64,000 bases of DNA from Halocaridina rubra (taxonomy: Eukaryota; Arthropoda; Malacostraca; Decapoda; Atyidae), in contig JAXCGZ010003851.1 of assembly GCA_037179515.1 (NCBI GenBank), forward strand, positions 46,001-110,000, given 5' to 3'. The translations under genes were made by a program, and so were the position numbers. How positions within the stretch are numbered: the stretch's first letter is position 1; every line of letters starts with the position of its first letter. Under the pieces are notes generated by a model. The model made no database searches. It was not told the DNA's origin and was given only the letters and a program-made list of their open reading frames with translations. Shown one piece after another: positions 52,130 to 63,849 of the stretch.

Positions 52130-52495
52130 AACTTTCTTTCATATTATTACACCAAAAACAAAGCATTGCGGGAGTTGGAGCATCCGAGTCAAGCCAAAGG
52201 ATAAGAAGAAGAAGAGGTCGGTGAACCCTGCGATTTCGGCCATGGTATAAAACAACACTACTCCAACAATGGTTATAGGATGCAATATGGAATACAAATA
52301 TTACATAAGTTTTTACTTATTTCACAAACACAAACGGATACACACGTGTTTTATATATATTTTTATTAGTTATTATTTAATATACGTTTCTTGACTATCA
52401 GCACAAATGGAAAAAATGTTAATGACATAGGAAATTTTTTTAACGTGATATATGGAAACATCTAATGAAGCTCAACCACCACCATAGGTTATATA
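52130..52495. other. No gene recognised
   Basis: Unique AT-rich sequence with a short 'agaagaagaagagg' run. Confidence 0.4.

Positions 52496-52497
<2 letters not shown>

Positions 52498-52550
<53 letters not shown>
52498..52550. repeat. (AAT)n microsatellite
   Basis: Ends at the candidate splice donor of the minus-strand block next to it. Confidence 0.96.
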
Positions 52551-52552
<2 letters not shown>

Positions 52553-52920
52553 CACCTCTGCATGGTTTGGACTTTTCTCGGAAAGGACTTGGAATGTCTC
52601 GCTCGTCCGAAAAATCACAGAATCGTCACTATCACTTTTTCTCACTGAACTCGATGTTAAACAAACAAATAAATAAATCCAACACGAATCGACAATTCTA
52701 ACACTTCGGTATCACTAGTCTAACACTATTTTAGCGTAACCGAAATTCTTAAGGTCTGAAAACATGTTTCTTTGTTTGCCTCTACAGCTTGATATTTTTT
52801 TTCTTCTCTTTCTCCGACACTCACAAGCAAGCGTTCCCTAGGCGTCCGAGCAAGCAGAGCGCCTTCACGCCGTCCGTCCATACGAGTTGAATGATCATGC
52901 ACTCGGGCAACGCAAATTGC
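52551..52920 (-). other. Candidate 5' exon/promoter block, unproven
   Basis: This block is unique and richer in CpG and GC (52790-52900) than its surroundings. On the minus strand it contains a 51-codon open frame (ATG 52881-52879, TAG 52728-52726). Further on is a strong splice donor, 'catgcagag|gtgagtatt' (exon end about 52556). The peptide, starting MDGRREGALLARTPRERLLV, has no family I recognise. A host first exon with an upstream frame is one reading; a chance frame in a GC-richer patch is the other. Confidence 0.3.
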
Positions 52921-52989
52921 ATTTGCAATATATTGCTTTTTTTACCAGTGCTTTATTTATTAGGTCTGGATCATATATCAAATGAGATA

Positions 52990-53520
52990 AATTGTTATAA
53001 AGCGTGAAGGTTAGTGTATTCTAACACCTGACCAGCCAGCCCCAAGGGGTGATAGCTCGGACACCTTCATAACAGTGTATCCTTTGCAAGACATATCAGA
53101 ACAACCCGTTTCTTTCTGCTCACGGCGTACCCAGAGTGGAAGCGGTAAGGGAGGGTCCGAAACAGGAGAGAGAGAAAGAGGAATAGAGAGGGAGAAAGAG
53201 AGAGAGACAGATATAGAGAGTGAGCCGGTATAGCGGTGCATGAGTGGGGGAGGTAGAGATACAAGGAGGGTAGGTGGGAAGGAGAGATAGGGTGAGAAGT
53301 ACCGGGCTCCGTACGTAGGCATGTCGTCCTGTTGGTAGGTTGGTATTGTGGTGTGTAGGTAGGTAGGTTGGAGGGCCTGGAGAGAATACTCATCTCCTTT
53401 GACCCTCTCTCCTCCACTCTTTGACTTGCTAAAGCCTCCTGACTCAATGACATTGAAAAGAGGAAAAAAAAAAGAGTAACGATAATTTCCCTTTCCTCTC
53501 TCTCTCTCTCTCTTTTTCAT
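52990..53520. other. GA-rich and purine/pyrimidine-skewed stretch
   Basis: Irregular GA runs (53165-53220), 'ggtaggtaggttgg' (53355-53375) and (CT)n near 53500. Open frames here are low-complexity and not considered genes. Confidence 0.5.
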
Positions 53521-55290
53521 CTTAATCTCCTCTTTCCTACGTCCATCATTATTATGTTACAAGAATATTATAAAAAAAAAAATAGATACAGCATTGCATA
53601 ATATTCAGAACACTGTTAGTTAGCTTTCCTCTACTCAGACATTTAAGCATCCAGCAACTGGTATCCCGCAGGCAAAAAGCCTCGACTGGAGAACCAGTTT
53701 TGGGGGCTATTCCATGCTCTTCTTTCTTTGTCTTTTATTTCCTGCACACCTACTTCTTCTTATTAATGACACGTGGAGATATTTAATACTAGCTCTTCTC
53801 TCTCTCTCTCTCTCTGCAAGCCAAAAATGCATACTTCTTAAATTTAACTGAATCATTGAGCAATGGCATAACATCTAGTAAATCCTCATACTATATATGA
53901 TCTCTATATAATATACACTATTATAAATAAAAACTGTACACTCCGACAAAGGAACTTTTCGATAATACAGATCATATAGTATACTGTGATAGGAAAAAAA
54001 TATACCTCCCATACTCATTAAAATATTAAACAATCAACAAAAATTAAACTCGTTAAAACATTGAAATAATATTCTGAATCACAGTATAATCATCAGCTCA
54101 ATATTCCAACTCATAAAGTGTGCACACATACCTCCACTGAAAAATAAAGATAATCTTTTCCTTATTCTTTACATATATTATCACGTCTCGCTATAAACAT
54201 TCAGTAAAGATTTTTTTTTCATTATTTCCTAATCATGCTTAAGAACTAAGACAAATTAACACAACTTTCCATATGCTAGAGTGAAATATTTTTTTCACGA
54301 ATAACAGGCAAATACTGCCATCTACAGCTGACATTAAAATCAATTACAATAACGACCGGTAATACTCATTACAAAGTAGTCTACATCAGTAACTGCCATT
54401 AAAATCCATTACATAAATGACCGGTCATAATCATTACTAGCAGTCAGTACTCGATAATATATCCTCCTTCAAGTTCACATCACCATTAACAGAAATAATG
54501 ATTACAATTACTGAGACTTATCCACTTCTGCATATTTCATGATACACCTTCTCTGTGTTGTCATTTCAAGAGCAGAAATGTACTATGAATATCGTAGGTG
54601 CAAGAAGAACAACCTGTTCTACAACCATAGTTCTGACCTTCAGAGAGAACATCTTAAGAAAAGTAGAACTCACGCAATATTTCAAATAAAAATTGACATA
54701 CCACAAATTGTAGTCCTTAAAACATTAATATACTCGATAAATTCTTTTTTTTTTTTTTTTTTTTTTAATAGTTAAAAAAAATAAGGTTTACAGTCAAGGG
54801 GAGTAACAGCTTACGTGGGTTACAAGTAAGAGGTTAAGCCAGCATAAGTAACCTCTTTGTGACAATTGACCTTGAACCTAAAGTCTCAGGCAAAGCCCTC
54901 TGGCCAGACACATCTATCTCCCGTGAATATGTTTGGCCGAATTCTTAGTACGAGTAATTCTGCGGACGTGTGCACACTCCATCAATACATTATTCATTGA
55001 TTATGTACATTTAAAAATATGGGAATGACATGATTGACCTCTAGTCATGACACAGTTCCCAGTTCTTGGAGGTAATTCCAAAAAAATGAAATATTTTGCA
55101 TATCCTTGTGTTGATTAGAGTACGAAAAGACTGACTCAGGCTGCAGTTTTTTTATTTTTTTTTTATTTTTAGCAATATTATCAGATAAGTAAAACTTTCC
55201 ATTTTACGAAAAAATCTCAAAATAATTTAACTTCATTCTGCCTTTCCACTTAAACCAACAGTATTCATTTATCCAGATAAGTAAATAATC
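53521..55290. other. AT-rich unique stretch, no gene recognised
   Basis: The phrase 'ccattaaaatcaattacaat' near 54330 is loosely repeated near 54400 ('ccattaaaatccattacata'), each followed by 'gaccggt'. Nothing else stands out. Confidence 0.4.
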
Positions 55291-55456
55291 TGAAGTTATT
55301 AATGTCGTCCCTTCCCACACACACACATGGTCTTGGGATTTTCGACCTCTATTCTAGCATTTCCATCTACGGAGCGCTGGTAAAGCAAAAATGATCCGAA
55401 CGCGAGAAAAATAAAAATTTTCTGTTGAGATACATTTAAAATGAGTGTATCGCTAT

Positions 55457-55458
<2 letters not shown>

Positions 55459-55516
<58 letters not shown>
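55459..55516. repeat. (CT)n microsatellite
   Basis: About 58 bases of CT. Confidence 0.97.
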
Positions 55517-55520
<4 letters not shown>

Positions 55521-56048
55521 CAATAATATTTCTCTGCGATCACAAGTCCTGAGCACAAGAATAGAAATTCCTAACCATAAAAAACAGCTAAAAGAGAGAT
55601 ATATACAGTCGACAGCCAACCAGGTAGGATCAAAACGCATTTTAACATACGAATCATTTATGTGTTTAAACTTTAAAACAAAAACAAAAAATCCTTTTTT
55701 TTTTTTGCATACACAAAATGGCAGAGCAACTCGTTCTAAAGGTCTACAACTGTAGTTAAGAGGAAAAATAAGCACGTCTGTATGAAATGGTTTTTGCATA
55801 CAACATAACACACTTCTGCTTGTGCGCAAATTGCAATTTCATTGAAATTATTCATTTATGCTGAACTAAATTAATTTCATGAAAATTTGTGCACATTTGC
55901 AATGAGTCACCTCTCAATTTTCTGAAGATCACTGACAAATGAAGACACAGAAGCCCTGACTTTTAACAGAAATACAAATCTTGTATCTTAAATGGTTCAG
56001 TCTATAAATCACTCTCAATTTAAACTAGAAAATATCCGAAAAATTACA

Positions 56049-56126
56049 AGAAGAAGAAGAAGAAGAAGAAGAAAACGATGATGATGATGATGATGATGAT
56101 GATGACGACGAAGAAGAAGAAGAAGA
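56049..56126. repeat. (GAA)n-(GAT)n-(GAC)n-(GAA)n
   Basis: Triplet array whose middle changed from GAA to GAT and GAC. Confidence 0.95.
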
Positions 56127-56550
56127 AAGAAAAAAATAATAAAAGAAGGCGATTTCTGAAGATGATTACGAATAAAGATGAATGAGAGAAAATAAATCAC
56201 AAAGAAGACCACTTTTTAGAGTTAAAGTGATGGTTACAGTTACTCAAACAACATCAGTGGAACGATCAACACATTCATTGCAGCTCAACTGCATAAGAAA
56301 ATTATAAACTTTAGTTGCAAAGTACGGAACCGAAGATCACTTTTTCGTTGCGAATTATGAAATCATAAATTTGCTGGCACTACATGAGCAAACAAAAGGG
56401 AAAGATTAAGCATTATTACAAAAATAAGTTATGTGATTACACCACTAGATGTATGAGGTTAATATTCAAATGGCATCTTCACAGTGTATGACTAATATGG
56501 ACAATATCCCGTGGGGGCAATATCGACCTACCCCCCACACACACAATATT

Positions 56551-57320
56551 GTAACCTAATCATTTGGGAGAGGTGAGATATCATCTTTTAGAGGACAATG
56601 TCCTGACATTGAGCATGTAAGTGTCCTGACCTAATGAGTTGGGAGAGATGAGATGCTGTACTATCTTCTAGAGGGCAATGCCCTGACATTGAGCATATAA
56701 GTGTCCTGACCTAATGAGTTGGGAGAGGTGAGATACTGTCTTCTAGAGGGCAATGTCCTGACATTGAGCATATGTGTCCTGACTTAATGAGTTGGGAGAG
56801 GTGAGATACTATCTTCTAGAGGACAATGTCCTGACATTGAGCATATAAATGTCCTGACCTAATGAGTTGGGAGAGGTGAGATATTATCTTCTAGAGGACA
56901 ATGTTAGGACATTAAGCATATAAGTGTCCTGACCTAATGAGTTGGGAGAGGTGAGATATTATCTTCTAGAGGACATATCCTGACATTGAGAATATAAATG
57001 TCCTGACCAAATGAGTTGGGAGAGGTGAGATACTATCTTCTAGAGTACAATGCCCAGACATTGAGCATATAAATGTCCTGACCTAATGAGTTGGGAGAGG
57101 TGAGATACTATCTTCTAGAGGACAATGTTAGGACATTGAGCATATAAGTGTCCTGACCTAATGAGTTGGGAGAGGTGAGATACTATCTTCTAGAGGACAA
57201 TGCCCTGACATTGAGCATATAAATGTCCTGACCTAATGAGTTGGGAGAGGTGAGATACTGTACTCTCTTCTAGAGGACAATGTCCAAACACTGACTATAT
57301 AAGTGTCCTGACCTCGAGCA
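56551..57320. repeat. ~75-bp minisatellite, about ten units
   Basis: Each unit reads 'gagttgggagaggtgagata', 'ctatcttctagaggacaatg', 'tcctgacattgagcatataa', 'gtgtcctgacctaat'. Units differ by substitutions and small indels (72-82 bases). Variant words are shared among non-neighbouring units, such as 'atgttaggacatt' in units five and eight and 'atgccctgacatt' in units two and nine. No spacer/repeat alternation, so not a CRISPR. Confidence 0.97.
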
Positions 57321-57409
57321 TGATAGGTAATCCTGCAGGACTCCAAAACTGAGGAGCAATGGTAATGGAGCCTATGTAGTATTAACTAAGCCGATTTTTG
57401 TTCATTAGG

Positions 57410-57645
57410 ATTTTTTTTTTATGATTGTGACACCAGGACGAGCCAAAAATAATATATAAATGGGCACAAAAAAAAGAGAGAGAAACAGAGATGGGGAGTG
57501 TTGTGACTTGTCATATGTGAAGGGATAGGAGTTGCGGTTGCGTAACGAATATCCAAGAATATTCGGTGTTGATGTAGGTACAGAAAAAGAACTGTAACTT
57601 AGGGAACATCGAACGGCCCTGGACAGTCCTATTTAAGTTAAGAAG
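57410..57645 (-). mobile_element. Family C retroelement
   Basis: 'tgattgtgacaccaggacga', 'gtgacttgtcatatgtgaag', 'cgaatatccaagaatattcg', 'ggccctggacagtcc'. Minus-sense. The distal part of the long copies is missing. Confidence 0.75.
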
Positions 57646-57706
57646 AACGCAAAATATTAGGCCCTCAAAATTAAGTCTCTTTCACTATTATCTTTTTTTT
57701 TACGAT

Positions 57707-57839
57707 TTGTCACAATTAGTCCCCATTTGAGAGTGGACACAGACGGACTGAAGCTGGAGAACTAAGGCTTGATGCCCTTCCTAACGCTCCACCGTGGGCT
57801 TGGTCACTTCCCGAATCGAGTACCACTACGACATCTCCT
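57707..57839 (-). mobile_element. Family B SINE
   Basis: Minus strand: 'gatgtcgtagtggtactcga' (A-box region), 'cccacggtggagcgttagga' then 'agggcatcaagccttagtt', tail 'gactaattgtgacaa'. Confidence 0.72.
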
Positions 57840-58080
57840 ATACACCAACTGCATCTGGTTTTCCTCGGTGGCCACCCATCCAAATTCTGACCAGACCCAC
57901 TTCGCTGATCAGATAAAAAGGGCGTAGCTAACGTAATTTACCTGTTGGCTCTTTCACGATGGTCTAAACCAGCGAGAAAGGGTTAAATTAAAACTTGTAA
58001 CTTCACTATTTTAGAAAAGTTCGTCTCGTAACTGCTTCTCTATGCATCCATTTTACAACTGAGATTTTAATAACACTGTT

Positions 58081-58253
58081 TGTTGTTCCGGTTTTACGTC
58101 ACGGACTCCCTTTTCTACCAGGGGCTAGGACGGTTGCCTTCTAGCGAAGGACTTGTTTTGGCAGATGTAATCCTTGCCCTGAGTGCATGCCCTTGCTAAC
58201 CTCAGACCTTACGCCTCAAAGTCGCGGACGCTACCGCTTGAGACACGGCGACT
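58081..58253 (-). mobile_element. Family A SINE lacking its B box, 23-bp TSD
   Basis: Full 5' and 3' ends, but about 26 bases covering the B box ('gggttcgcgccccgtcac' region) are missing between 'gaggcgta' and 'aggtctgagg'. A 23-base duplication with one mismatch flanks it (58058-58080 and 58254-58276). Confidence 0.92.
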
Positions 58254-58506
58254 ACTGAGGTTTTAATAACACTGTTAGTTGAGAATTACTTTGCCTAATT
58301 AACGATCATATTCCTTTTTTTTTTTTTTTTATTCCAGACTGTGATTATATTAAATTTACTTTTTTAAGTAAAACATACAGAGTATCTGTCAAACACTGAC
58401 TTCTCCATAAAGTAATATTTCCTCTCCAGTAAGATACAGCGACCCACCATGACCAGAAAGAAGTGCCATTAAAAAACGAACAGTATTATATGTTCAAGCA
58501 TCAGTG

Positions 58507-58590
58507 TTGTGTGCCGTTTACCCCATTCAAGAGGGGGTGAAAAGACAGGTTGGAGCTGGGGAATAAAGGCTGCTTTTCCTGTCCGACAGA
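58507..58590 (-). mobile_element. Family B SINE tail fragment
   Basis: Minus strand: 'gcctttattccccagctcca' and 'acctgtcttttcaccccctc', 'ttgaatgggg'. Confidence 0.65.
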
Positions 58591-58799
58591 TCTCCTCTGA
58601 AGTAATATATAATAGTATTTGTGTGCTTAGCTGACAGAGAGTAGGACATAACAGACGTGACTTTTGTTCATTTTACCGGAAACTGAAAAAAAATTTATGT
58701 ATGTTCGTCTGTTTGTGTCTATTTCCTTCGGTCTACAGCGGATATCCTGTTAACTGTGAATTCTGTTACTCTCCAGTCTTGTTAGCTACATAATACAGC

Positions 58800-58931
58800 A
58801 AAACCTACTAATACTACTACTTCTAATACCACTATTACTACTACTACTACTACTACTAATAATAATAATAATAAAAATAATAATAATAATAATGATACTA
58901 TTACTACTACTACTTCTACTATTACTACAAC

Positions 58932-58968
<37 letters not shown>

Positions 58969-58985
58969 TATAATAATAATAATAC
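58800..58985. repeat. (ACT)n/(AAT)n compound microsatellite
   Basis: Alternating blocks of ACT and AAT. Confidence 0.95.
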
Positions 58986-59680
58986 CACTAACCCTCAGAG
59001 GGAACTGACAAAAATTATAATAAAGTAATACAAAATCACCCTGCATTATTTCCATAATCATTAATAATTATCATAAACAATAAACACCAGTATCAGACAC
59101 ACACACACACATAACCAATTTGGGAAGAATAATTATTTGTGATTTACAGTTTGGGAAAACAAAAAACAAAAAATCTCGTTTAATGAGGTCCATTTTCAGT
59201 GCATTTCATTTAGCCATTCAGTACATGTGGCATCAAAAAATAAAAAAAAATAAATGTATAAATATATTTCTGAAAAAATATATAAATAATTTCGGAATAA
59301 AAAATTACTCAGTCGCTCATAATTATTTTAATTATATACAGACGGCTGGAAAAATCTTGCTGATATGATCAGCATAGAGTAATTTAGCATTTAAACTAAT
59401 AGTTATTGTAGTAGTTTTAAAGTTACAAATTGTTTTTACTCGAACACATCAGCTTTAGAGAGAGAGAGGGAGAGAGAGAGAGAGAGAGAGAGATAATGAC
59501 CTGGCTTGAATAAATATATGTATAAATACGTGTTGCTCAGCAATTGGTCCATTGTTGCTAACATTCCCAAGCGACCATGACTACTCCCCCCCCCCCTTTA
59601 CATGCTTTTAATAGGCAGAATGAAGATTTCTGTTTGGACATTTAAATTCTGACATTATTATTATTATAACTATGCTATGT

Positions 59681-59815
59681 CTCTCGCAATGAGGCATACC
59701 ATACGCAAGATTCTCGTAAGAAGATTCCAGTTAGAATTCTATAATGGAGATTATAGGATTCTAACTGGAGTCTTCCTACGGGAATCTTCTCGTATGTTAT
59801 GCCTCATCGCGGGAG
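59681..59815. repeat. ~135-bp hairpin-forming inverted repeat
   Basis: Left arm 59681-59745 and right arm 59750-59815 pair around the loop GGAG. Landmarks: 'gaggcata'/'tatgcctc', 'agattc'/'gaatct', 'ccagttagaatt'/'gattctaactgg', 'ctataat'/'attatag'. A few mismatches and one or two bulges. No target duplication was recognised. Confidence 0.9.
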
Positions 59816-59957
59816 GAAGATACGAAGGCGTAACTGCGGGTTCTTGGCGTACTTCCTGATCTGCTATATGACTATAGGATCAACCACACAAGTGATGCCA
59901 CCACTTTTCCCTTTATTATAAAAGATTATGGTTAAGAGAGTTGGAAATTATATACGT

Positions 59958-59991
59958 TTAGAAAAGGGAGTCCGTGACGTAAAACCGAACC
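59958..59991 (+). mobile_element. Family A SINE 3' end fragment
   Basis: 'agaaaagggagtccgtgacg' then 'taaaaccgaac': the last ~33 bases only. Confidence 0.75.
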
Positions 59992-60044
59992 AAGGATATA
60001 ACTGTCCTTATTAGTTGGCCCAGGTGCTGATTGGAATTCATGCA

Positions 60045-60420
60045 CACACAAACACTGGAAAAAACGCGTACTTAAGCTGGAAAAAGTTCAAAGACATGCC
60101 ACGAAACTGGTGTTAGAAATAGGTAGTTTCAGTTATGATTAGAGGCTGAAGGAATTAGACTTACCATCACTCAAAGCTAGAAGAATGAGGGGGGATATGG
60201 TGACGGGTTTTAAATTCCTTCATGGTTATGACAGTGTGGATAGGGATCGATATTTTGATATGGCTGGCACTAGAACTAGAGGTCATAGTTTGAAGTTTCG
60301 TAAGAAAACTTCTTTGCCGGATGTAAGGAAGTGCTTTGACTCGGCTACCCTACATACCTGGGGGATATCAGCCTATGCGTATATATCATATGAAGTGAAT
60401 GGGATTTAAGAGAATTGGTT
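60045..60420 (+). pseudogene. CR1-type LINE C-terminal fragment
   Basis: The plus-strand frame reads LEKVQRHATKLVLEIG, SYD, a TAG stop at 60140-60142, then RLKELDLPSLKARRMRGDMV, FKFLHGYDSVD, TRTRGHSLKF and DVRKCF. This order (LEKVQRRATK, L-x-LPTLxxRRxRGD, TRGHxxK, xVRKxFFS) is the familiar C-terminal region after the reverse transcriptase of CR1-like LINEs. The expected 'FSxRVVxxWNSLP' is replaced by 'FDSATLHTWGISAYAYI', probably after small indels. A 5'-truncated, inactive remnant. A SINE fragment lies just upstream and (GA)n arrays downstream. Confidence 0.82.
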
Positions 60421-60457
60421 TCATTGAGAATATTAATCCTTGTTCTGTATACAGCTT

Positions 60458-60714
<257 letters not shown>

Positions 60715-60924
60715 TAATATATACAAGGTATGTATAAAAATTAGGAAGAAAATATAATACACATTAAATATATGATAAACAAGTGAACATTACTCTTCAT
60801 AGCAAGGAAAAATAAATCTCAGCTTTTACCAAATTAACGATCATTAATTTCATTACTCTAATGAAGAAAGAATGGAATTCTAGGTCAACAGGGGTCAGAT
60901 TTTCATGAACACTGTAATTACTTT

Positions 60925-60933
60925 ATCAAGGTT

Positions 60934-60964
<31 letters not shown>

Positions 60965-60975
60965 TAATAATAAAA
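60925..60975. repeat. (AAT)n microsatellite
   Basis: AAT units with one AAC. Confidence 0.95.
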
Positions 60976-61144
60976 CAGCTTACGGTCACCTAACATGTAG
61001 AGAAATAATATTTTAATGGCTCAAAATAAATATTTATAAAAACAATAATAATTATTAAAACGATAATACAAATAATGATAAAAATATCAAGTAAAGAAAA
61101 TATAGCTAAAATAAGAAAGGAAAAAACAAATAAACAAAAACAAG

Positions 61145-61148
<4 letters not shown>

Positions 61149-61228
<80 letters not shown>
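61149..61228. repeat. (TA)n microsatellite
   Basis: About 80 bases of TA. Confidence 0.98.
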
Positions 61229-61233
<5 letters not shown>

Positions 61234-61703
61234 CTATATCAACCACAAAGAAAAACCTAATTATTTACTTTGTAAAACAAACAAAAAATAACTCTGGACA
61301 AATATCCCTTTAATGAAAATACCTTTATTTTTTTTTACCTTGCAGGCAAATATATACTTTTAAAGGCGAGGTATGTAAAGTACCTTCATTTATTTTTTCC
61401 TTAAATATGAATTTTCATAATATCGGAAGCGGGAAAAAAAAAAAAAGGGTCAGTTTTTGATGCTGGCAGCTAATGAGAGCAGAGTCACACGGGGTTAAAT
61501 ATAATAAATTTTCTCTTTTTTCTTTATTCTTTTAATAAATAAAATTATTAATATTTGTTATTTAAGTTTACTATTTCTTATTATTGATAATCTATTCTGT
61601 CTTACTTTTTTTGTTTTATTAATATTTTATTCTTTTTATTATCATGGTGGATATATTTTGGCCTAAGTATATTTTTTTCGTTTGTTGACATTGTGTGTTA
61701 TTA

Positions 61704-61704
<1 letters not shown>

Positions 61705-61754
<50 letters not shown>

Positions 61755-61803
61755 ACATAAGACATATAAAGAGAAATTTTCGTGTATATATTAACGTATC
61801 ATT

Positions 61804-61849
<46 letters not shown>

Positions 61850-61917
61850 TAGATAGATAGATAGATAGATAGACAGATAGATAGATAGATAGATAGATAG
61901 ACAGACAGATAGACAGA
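61705..61917. repeat. (CT)n, (TA)n and (GATA)n-(GACA)n
   Basis: CT at 61705-61752, TA at 61807-61846, then joined GATA units with interspersed GACA to 61917. Confidence 0.97.
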
Positions 61918-62215
61918 CTTAGCATCAAAGGAAGAATCATTGATAACATTTGGTGATATTGAGACCGGGGTGATTCAATTATAGTCCCAAATAATTTACA
62001 CTTAACGTTTAATCCGATTTTTGCTCATTAGGAAAAAAAAATACTTAAAAAAAACATTATAAAATGACACCATACTCACACAATAGAAAGATTAAACAAT
62101 TATAATGAAGTCATATAATCGTCTGTGTGCGTGCGTGTCTAATTCTAACAAGTATAGCTAAATACGCCATTATAGCAAAAGGGATTTAGGACAAAAATAA
62201 CATTTGTAAATCAAT

Positions 62216-62353
62216 GTTCGTTCCGGTATTACGTCACGGACTACCTTTTCTACCAAGGGCTAGGACGGTTGCCTTCTTGCGAAGGACTTGTTTTGGCTGA
62301 TGTAATCGTTATCCTGAGTGCATGCCCTTGCTAACCTCAGACCGTGACGGGGC
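62216..62353 (-). mobile_element. Family A SINE, 5'-truncated at the B box, with TSD
   Basis: Minus copy whose 5' side stops at 'cgccccgtcacggtctgagg'. GTAAATCAAT flanks it (62206-62215 and 62354-62363). Confidence 0.9.
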
Positions 62354-62756
62354 GTAAATCAATATATCCATAAAGAAAGAAATAACTATATACACAGATA
62401 CGAACAAACAAACAAATAAACAAATAAATGTATACATATACAAATAAGTATACATCTGCATAAAAAACCTAAAAAGTTATCTGAACTTGCTGTTAAAACT
62501 AGAGATTATTCATGTTGAAATGAATGCCAGTGCTGGATTGCAACATATATTATTATTTAAATTACATGCAAACACAGTATATCCATTTATTAACATAACC
62601 CCTGGAATTTGAACACATGAAATTTTTTTTAATAGAATTTGAGGCATTTTCATGTTATCTTATTTATAATAACTTTACCACTTTGATTTTACTTAATTTT
62701 TTTTCTTTTTTTTTTTACAAGCGAGGAGGAACTAAACATGTTTGCTTGTGTGTTTG

Positions 62757-62946
62757 TTCCGGTTTTACGTCACGGATTCCCTTTTCAACTAAGGGCTAGG
62801 ACGGTTGTCTTCTTGCGAAGGACTTGTTTTGGTAGATGTACTCCTTACCATGAGTGCATGCCCTTGCTAACCTCAGACCGTGACTGGGCGCGAACCCTCG
62901 ACCTGACGCCTCAGTGTCGCGGACGCTATCGTATGAGCCACGGTGA
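62757..62946 (-). mobile_element. Family A SINE, full length
   Basis: Minus copy from 'tgtcaccgtggctcatacga' to 'gtgacgtaaaaccgg'. A box slightly altered; B box 'gggttcgcgcccag'. Only a weak duplication ('acatgt') is visible. Confidence 0.87.
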
Positions 62947-62977
62947 CATGTGTTGAAAGTAAAAAGAAAAAAAAATT

Positions 62978-62998
62978 ATATATATATTTATATATATA

Positions 62999-63040
<42 letters not shown>
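62978..63040. repeat. (TA)n microsatellite
   Basis: TA with small breaks. Confidence 0.95.
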
Positions 63041-63044
<4 letters not shown>

Positions 63045-63365
63045 AAACAAATATATTACACAATTAATAATCTTTAACCTTTAACATATTTTATGTAAAA
63101 ATCACACAGGAGATTGATTATACATTCAACTCCCTCCTTTCAATATAGGCTCGTACTGCTTCTCTTTGCTAAGAGACAATTGGGAAAAATAAAGGAGAAG
63201 GTAGTGGAGTTTCTCGTATGTTAGTTTTAAAAGAAACCAGAAACTTGGATGACCGTAACAATTGAACTATATATGTGCATGTTTGTGTGTGTGTGCGTGT
63301 AAGAGTATTTTATCCAAACTGTTAAAATATTCCCAATTATGATTTATTCATACTTTAAACTCTCA

Positions 63366-63471
63366 CTTCTTGAGAAGGATTCTAGTTTTGGTTATGTGCG
63401 ACCGTTACCCTGAGTGTATGTTCTTTCTTAGCCTCATATCGTGGTAGGCAGCAAAGCCTCGACCTGACGAT
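63366..63471 (-). mobile_element. Old, diverged family A SINE fragment
   Basis: 'cttcttgagaaggattctag', 'gaccgttaccctgagtgtat', 'cctcgacctgacga'. The 3' end is missing or unrecognisable. Confidence 0.6.
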
Positions 63472-63519
63472 ATAAATAAATGAATAAATAAATAAATATT
63501 TTATTTCTTTTCCCATATT

Positions 63520-63521
<2 letters not shown>

Positions 63522-63577
<56 letters not shown>
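63522..63577. repeat. (TA)n microsatellite
   Basis: About 56 bases of TA. Confidence 0.98.
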
Positions 63578-63583
<6 letters not shown>

Positions 63584-63617
63584 TTTTCCCATGCTAAACA
63601 CGTGCATGCTGGTGACT

Positions 63618-63700
63618 GGTTTTGGTTCATTAATGTATGGTCGGATGCCCTTACTGACACTAACCCTCTCCATTTATCTGGACTTGTGACCTAAACGAAA
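63618..63700 (-). mobile_element. Family E repeat remnant
   Basis: Minus strand: 'ggtcacaagtccagataaat', 'ggagagggttagtgtcagta', 'agggcatccgaccata'. It aligns with the E core at 49845-49910. Confidence 0.55.
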
Positions 63701-63738
63701 ATGAATGGTTTGCTAACCCAATGGCTGGAGTATATCTA

Positions 63739-63849
<111 letters not shown>

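Noticed and set aside
53011..53520. 169- and 128-codon overlapping minus-strand open frames
   Set aside because: Low-complexity Ser/Leu/Pro/Tyr sequence from GA-rich DNA; two frames open over the same bases, and no motif.
56551..57320. CRISPR array
   Set aside because: Units are contiguous ~75-bp tandem copies without unique spacers; the genome is eukaryotic.
61847..61917. (GATA)n/(GACA)n as a sex-linked marker
   Set aside because: Such repeats are sex-linked in some animals, but a short single array next to a TA array gives no support for that here.
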